Origin: Lachnospiraceae bacterium
Lineage (GTDB): Bacteria; Bacillota; Clostridia; Lachnospirales; Lachnospiraceae
Assembly: GCA_021205755.1 (NCBI GenBank)
Contig: JAJPWX010000003.1
Span: 1 to 64,000 of the forward strand
Direction of reading: 5' to 3'
Length of the DNA: 64,000 bases
The notes below the pieces were generated by a model. It saw only the letters and a list, made by a program, of their open reading frames with translations. It ran no database searches and had not been told where the DNA came from. Shown one piece after another: positions 59,041 to 64,000 of the stretch. Positions within the stretch are counted from its first letter, which is position 1. Every line of letters starts with the position of its first letter. A program made the translations under genes and the position numbers.

Positions 59041-60309
59041 ATGAAAGCAAGAGGCGTAAGGCTTCACGCGGCAAACGACCTGAGACTGGAGGAGTTCGAG
59101 CTTCCGGAGATCACGGACGACGAGATTCTGGTCCGGGTTGTTTCAGACAGCATCTGCATGTCGACCTACAAATGCGCGATTTTGGGTACCGCGCACAAGC
59201 GTGTCCACGAGGATGTGGCGGAGCATCCGGCGATTATGGGACATGAATTTGCCGGCGATATCGTAAAGGTCGGCAAAAATCATCAGGATCAGTTCCAGCC
59301 AGGCATGAAATTTACCTTGCAGCCGGCACTGAACTACAAGGGCACCATGTGGAGCCCGGGATATTCCTATGAGTTCTTTGGCGGGGATACTACCTACTGC
59401 GTCATTCCTGCGGAGGTCATGGAGCTTGGCTGCCTGCTGGAGTACAAAGGACGCGCATATTATGAAGCGTCCCTCGCAGAGCCAATGTCCTGCAGCATCG
59501 GCGCGTTCAACGCCGCTTACCACACACAGATGGGCGTTTACACACATTTTATGGGCATCAAAGAAGGCGGGAAGCTGGCCATCATGGCCGGTGCCGGTCC
59601 GATGGGACTTGGCGCGCTGACCTACGCACTGCACCGCGATGTACGTCCTTCCATGATCGTCGTCACGGACCTGAACCAGGATCGCCTGGATCGCGCCGCT
59701 TCTCTTTTCCCGCCCGCAGAGGCGGCAAAGGACGGCATTGACCTGCGTTTTGTAAACACAGGAAACTATGAGGATCCCGTTGCGGAGCTTCGCCGCATTT
59801 CCGGCGGCACTGGCTTTGACGATGTGCTCTGCTACGCACCGGTTGCTTCTGTGATTACACAAAGCAGTGCGATTCTTGGACGCGACGGCTGCCTGAACTT
59901 CTTTGCAGGGCCGACAGACAAGCAGTTTTCCGCCTCAATGAATTTTTATGATGTACATTACAACTCAACCCATGTCATGGGAACCACCGGCGGCAATACC
60001 GACGACATGATCGAATCCCTGCGCCTGACCGCGGAAGGCCGTATCAACCCGGCCGTTATGGTGACACACATCGGCGGACTGGACGCGGCGGCGGAGACGA
60101 CCCTGAATCTGCCGAAGATTCCAGGCGGCAAGAAGCTGATCTACACGCACCTGACCATGCCGCTGACCGCGCTGACGGACCTGCGCGCCAAAGGGGAAGC
60201 GGAGCATGACGCCAGATTTACCGCCCTGGCAGATATCGTCGACGCGAACAACGGGCTCTGGTGCCCGGACGCGGAGGAATATCTGCTGGCGAATTTTATA
60301 ACCGAATAA
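59041..60309 (+). CDS. Zinc-type dehydrogenase resembling L-sorbose-1-phosphate reductase (SorE)
   Basis: ADH-like GHEFAGDIVKVG, GAGPMGLGALTYAL; length (about 420 aa) and sequence style as SorE. Confidence 0.75.
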   Translation: MKARGVRLHAANDLRLEEFELPEITDDEILVRVVSDSICMSTYKCAILGTAHKRVHEDVAEHPAIMGHEFAGDIVKVGKNHQDQFQPGMKFTLQPALNYKGTMWSPGYSYEFFGGDTTYCVIPAEVMELGCLLEYKGRAYYEASLAEPMSCSIGAFNAAYHTQMGVYTHFMGIKEGGKLAIMAGAGPMGLGALTYALHRDVRPSMIVVTDLNQDRLDRAASLFPPAEAAKDGIDLRFVNTGNYEDPVAELRRISGGTGFDDVLCYAPVASVITQSSAILGRDGCLNFFAGPTDKQFSASMNFYDVHYNSTHVMGTTGGNTDDMIESLRLTAEGRINPAVMVTHIGGLDAAAETTLNLPKIPGGKKLIYTHLTMPLTALTDLRAKGEAEHDARFTALADIVDANNGLWCPDAEEYLLANFITE

Positions 60310-60519
60310 AGTGTGCTGAAACGCATTCTTTCACAATTTGTTTTTCTCTTATTTTCTCTGTCCAGGCACACTTTACGTCCGCAAATTGTATTTTTGCGGC
60401 AGGCGTTTGCTGCTGATTCTTCTTTTAGCACAAACGTGGCAGAGCCTGTATTTTGAAAAAAGGCTCTGCAGGCTGCCAGCCGATACAGCAGGAGAGATGA
60501 ATACAGGAGGAAACAAAAA

Positions 60520-61281
60520 ATGGAAGCAATGGAAACACGCAGAAATGCAATTGTCGAACTTGTAAATAAAAACGGCACAGTGAGCTTCGCACAGATCAAG
60601 GATGCTTTTCCGGATGTATCTGAGATGACACTGCGTACCGATTTAAAGACACTGGATGAGGCGAAAAAAATCCTCCGTATCCACGGCGGCGCAAAGTCCG
60701 TGCAGACGATCTTTGGCACGGATGGTCTCTTAAGCAGTAAGGCCTACCAGAACATCGCCGAGAAGCAGGTCATCGCCCAAAAGGCGCTTACCCTGCTCCA
60801 CGAGGGGACGAGCCTCTTTCTGGATTCCGGAAGCACCACGACCGCGTTCGCGAAGCTGATTCCCGACCAGGCAGACCTGATCTACACCACAGGCTTAAGC
60901 TGCGCGGCGGAGCTGAAAGACCTCTCCCGCCCCACTGTCATGATTCCGGGCGGTCAGCTGAACCGCTTCAGCCAGAGTGTATTCGGCAGTCTCGCGGTCC
61001 ACGAGCTCGAGCGTGTCAATTTCGACCAGGCATTTCTGGGAACCACAGGCTTTGACTTTTCCGCGGGCTTTACCTGCGGCATCAGCGAGGAAGCCTTTTT
61101 AAAGCAGACTGCGATCCGCCAGGCGGATCAGGTCATTGTGCTGATGGATTCCTCCAAAATCAACGTAAAATGCAGCTTCCGCTTCAGTCGGCTCTCCGAT
61201 GTAGACATCATCGTATCCGACGGGAATCTGCCGGAAGAATTCCTTGCAGCATGCAGGGAGCAACAGATCACGGTTCTGTAG
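60520..61281 (+). CDS. DeoR-family transcriptional regulator
   Basis: N-terminal HTH (VSFAQIKDAFPDVSEMTLRTDLKTLDEAKKILRIHGGA), sugar-isomerase-like C-terminus (FLDSGSTTTAFAKL). Confidence 0.93.
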   Translation: MEAMETRRNAIVELVNKNGTVSFAQIKDAFPDVSEMTLRTDLKTLDEAKKILRIHGGAKSVQTIFGTDGLLSSKAYQNIAEKQVIAQKALTLLHEGTSLFLDSGSTTTAFAKLIPDQADLIYTTGLSCAAELKDLSRPTVMIPGGQLNRFSQSVFGSLAVHELERVNFDQAFLGTTGFDFSAGFTCGISEEAFLKQTAIRQADQVIVLMDSSKINVKCSFRFSRLSDVDIIVSDGNLPEEFLAACREQQITVL

Positions 61282-61333
61282 GATTTATACTTGCCCCGAT
61301 GTTGACAGCAGACCAGAGCCGATCAGCCTATAT

Positions 61334-61510
61334 TGTAACAGTTCAGAACAGCATCGAAATGAAAAGACTGACTGTGCAGGTTTACCTGCTAAAGGCAGTA
61401 TTTTCATTTCGGGATGGGCGGAACGCCCATCAAGCCACAGACATATGACGCGTTAGCGGCATATAGCCTGCATCGCAGGCGGTCTGCGGCCTGCTATTCT
61501 GAATCGTTAC
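61334..61510. repeat. MITE-like intergenic repeat, copy C (about 177 bp) between the deoR-type and PTS genes
   Basis: tgtaacagttcagaacagca ... tgctattctgaatcgttac TIRs; three internal hairpins; matches the reverse complement of copy B. Confidence 0.9.
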
Positions 61511-61531
61511 CCTATTTTCAAGGAGAAAGAA

Positions 61532-63550
61532 ATGAAAGCAAAGGTACAAAGCTTCGGCAAATTTTTATCGGCGATGGTAATGCCAAATATCGGCGCTCTG
61601 ATCGCGTTTGGTTTTCTTGCCGCACTGTTTATTGACACCGGATGGATTCCAAATGAAGGCTTTAACAGCATGGTCAGTCCCATGCTCACCTATCTGATCC
61701 CCATCCTGATTGCCTCTACCGGCGGCTATATGGTCGGCGGGGAACGCGGCCGCGTAGCTGGCGCGATTGCAGTTATCGGCGCCATCATGAGCAACACAGA
61801 TGTCACGATGCTGATGGCAGCCATGATTATGGGACCGCTCGCAGGCTTTTGCATCAAAAAGTTTGATGAGGCAATGGACGGCCATATGCCCGCGGGCTTT
61901 GAGATGCTGATCAATAATTTTTCTGTCGGCATCATCGGCATGCTGCTGGCGATGCTCGGCTATGTCCTGATCGGACCGGTCATGAGCGCAATCCTCTCCG
62001 TTCTGACCGCAGGAGTTAACATCCTGATCAACAACAACCTGCTTCCGCTTGTCTCGATTCTGCTGGAGCCGGCGAAGGTGCTTTTCCTAAACAACGCCAT
62101 CAATCACGGCGTATTTACACCGATTGCGACGGCACAGGCTGCGGAAACCGGAAAATCCATCATGTACATGCTGGAGACCAACCCCGGACCTGGACTTGGC
62201 GTGCTGCTGGCCTACATGTTCTTCTGCAAGGATAAGGCAACAAAGGATTCCGCTCCGGGTGCCGTAATCATCCATCTGTTCGGCGGCATCCACGAGATTT
62301 ATTTCCCGTACATCCTGATGAACCCGATTGTCATCATCGCTCCGATCGTCGGCAACATGGCCGCTATCTTCTGGTACACCATCACTGGCTGCGGCCTGGT
62401 AGGCCCGGCTTCTCCGGGGTCTATTATCGCATTCCTGATGATGACGCCCGGCTCAGATATGCTCAAGGTCATCATCGGCGTGCTGTTAGCGACCGGCGTC
62501 TCTTTCGTCATCGCCGCCCCGATTGTGCGGATGGCAGGCGACAAGAGCCTGGAAGCCGCACAGGGACAGGTAGCCGCGATGAAAGCGGAATCCAAGGGTC
62601 AGACCGCAGCGATACCGGCAACGGAAAAAATCGCGGACTCCTCCGCAGTGAAGAAAATTATCTTTGCCTGTGACGCAGGCATGGGCTCCTCCGCGATGGG
62701 CGCCACCAAATTCCGTAACCGCATCAAAGACATCCGCCCGGATATTAAGGTAACAAATACTTCGGTAGACACCATCCCCGGCGACTGCGACATCGCAGTC
62801 GTGCAGACGACACTGGCCGCCCGCGCACAGAAATCCGCGCCGCAGGCCCAGCTGATTACCATCGGAAACTTTCTCGCAGACCCTGCGCTGGATGAACTCT
62901 ACGCGCAGCTGACCGCTGACGCAAAGATCTCAGAAAAGAATAGTGCTGACGTAAATCCGTCCGATGCAGCTTCGAAGAGCACAAAAGCAGAAGCAAATGC
63001 AGCAGCAGCAAAAGAAGCCGCAGTGATAAAAACAGACTCGTCTGTGAACACGCCTTCTCAGATAGATGCAGCAAGCAGCTCTGCCGAAAAAATGGTTTCC
63101 GACACAGAAGAAGATATCCCCTTTGAAAAGAAGCAGGTCATCATTGCAGACGGCATTCAGCTTGGATTAAAACCGGTGAGCAAGGAAGAAGCAATCCAGG
63201 CAGCCGGTGAACTTCTCGAAAAACTTGGCTATGTCGGACACAATTATGTGGAAGCGATGCAGGAGCGGGAAAAGCTGACCACCACCTACATGGGTATGGG
63301 CGTAGCCATCCCGCACGGCACCACGCAGGCCAAAGGAACCGTAAAGAAGACCGGCATTGTTTTCCTCCAGTATCCGGAGGGCGTTGATTTCGGAGACGAA
63401 AAAGCACAGCTGATTTTCGGCATCGCCGGAATCGGCGACGAGCACCTCGACCTGCTCGCGAAGCTCTGCACAATGCTTGAGGACGAGGAACGTATGGAAA
63501 TCCTGAAAACGACAAAGGATGTCGACTGGGTGCTCGCACAGCTCTCGTAA
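61532..63550 (+). CDS. mtlA: Mannitol-type PTS EIICBA
   Basis: EIIC with GGIHEIYFPYILMNP, EIIB with FACDAGMGSSAMGATKFR, EIIA with MGVAIPHGT (active-site His). Confidence 0.9.
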   Translation: MKAKVQSFGKFLSAMVMPNIGALIAFGFLAALFIDTGWIPNEGFNSMVSPMLTYLIPILIASTGGYMVGGERGRVAGAIAVIGAIMSNTDVTMLMAAMIMGPLAGFCIKKFDEAMDGHMPAGFEMLINNFSVGIIGMLLAMLGYVLIGPVMSAILSVLTAGVNILINNNLLPLVSILLEPAKVLFLNNAINHGVFTPIATAQAAETGKSIMYMLETNPGPGLGVLLAYMFFCKDKATKDSAPGAVIIHLFGGIHEIYFPYILMNPIVIIAPIVGNMAAIFWYTITGCGLVGPASPGSIIAFLMMTPGSDMLKVIIGVLLATGVSFVIAAPIVRMAGDKSLEAAQGQVAAMKAESKGQTAAIPATEKIADSSAVKKIIFACDAGMGSSAMGATKFRNRIKDIRPDIKVTNTSVDTIPGDCDIAVVQTTLAARAQKSAPQAQLITIGNFLADPALDELYAQLTADAKISEKNSADVNPSDAASKSTKAEANAAAAKEAAVIKTDSSVNTPSQIDAASSSAEKMVSDTEEDIPFEKKQVIIADGIQLGLKPVSKEEAIQAAGELLEKLGYVGHNYVEAMQEREKLTTTYMGMGVAIPHGTTQAKGTVKKTGIVFLQYPEGVDFGDEKAQLIFGIAGIGDEHLDLLAKLCTMLEDEERMEILKTTKDVDWVLAQLS

Positions 63551-63698
63551 ATCGCGAATTGTATTCTGCCTTACCTCGCTTCCTGAAATCCATCACAGGA
63601 AGCGGGTTAAAGCAAAACAAGAATAATACACAAAAAAGCTTCACATACTAACAGATATTACAGTAAAGCAATCAATAAAAGAAAGGAAGAAAACCACT

Positions 63699-63956
63699 AT
63701 GAAAACATTTGACTACACCATCACAGACGAACTCGGTATCCATGCACGTCCGGCAGGAGAACTGGTAAAAGAGGCAAAGAAATACACCTCCACCATCTCC
63801 ATCAATGCGAACGGCCGAAAAGTAAACGCTACCAAGCTGATGATGATCATGAGCCTTGGCGTAAAGAAAGGCGTGACCGTGACAGTCGAAGCTGACGGCG
63901 AGGACGAGGATGCGGCAATCGCAGGAATGCAGACATTTTTCTCGGAGAATCTGTAA
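63699..63956 (+). CDS. ptsH: Phosphocarrier protein HPr
   Basis: DELGIHARPAGELVKEAKKY (His15) and KLMMIMSLGVKKG (Ser46 region). Confidence 0.97.
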   Translation: MKTFDYTITDELGIHARPAGELVKEAKKYTSTISINANGRKVNATKLMMIMSLGVKKGVTVTVEADGEDEDAAIAGMQTFFSENL

Positions 63957-64000
63957 AGGTCTGCCTGCTGTTCTGCGGCAGGCGCGGAAGGGGGAATTCT

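Overview
64 kb of a Clostridia genome; protein style suggests Lachnospiraceae, which is an inference. No rRNA, tRNA, CRISPR array or intact transposase was recognised. Contents in order: the hrcA-grpE-dnaK-dnaJ heat-shock operon with a perfect CIRCE element; secreted enzymes with cell-wall-binding-type repeats; a three-gene 2-hydroxyacyl-CoA dehydratase/activase-like set; a MATE pump; a csoR-copA copper operon with paired palindromes; a solo PBECR-like nuclease; nth; a BMP-type nucleoside ABC transporter; a patatin; a CobC-CbiD fusion; and a 16-18 kb sortase-pilus locus at about 36-54 kb. After the pilus locus come an ABC importer pair and a sugar operon (1-phosphofructokinase, SorE-like dehydrogenase, DeoR regulator, mannitol-type PTS, HPr). 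The pilus locus is the main find. It has one major pilin, a class C sortase, a signal peptidase and two tandem giant adhesins with His/Cys repeats, CHAP-like domains lacking the expected catalytic residues, and fibro-slime domains. A LytTR regulator lies upstream. Two direct-repeat pairs matching the LytTR consensus sit at nearly identical spacing from extended -10 promoters, one before the pilin and one before the regulator gene itself. Several changes look like ON/OFF switches: a 16-bp tandem duplication frameshifts adhesin 1, a G8 tract frameshifts a nearby sortase just before its conserved C-terminal Arg, and a G9 tract lies in the regulator's predicted ribosome-binding region. A MITE-like repeat family (57 to about 177 bp, about 19-bp imperfect terminal inverted repeats) is scattered through the window, including the pilin 5' UTR and the sugar operon.
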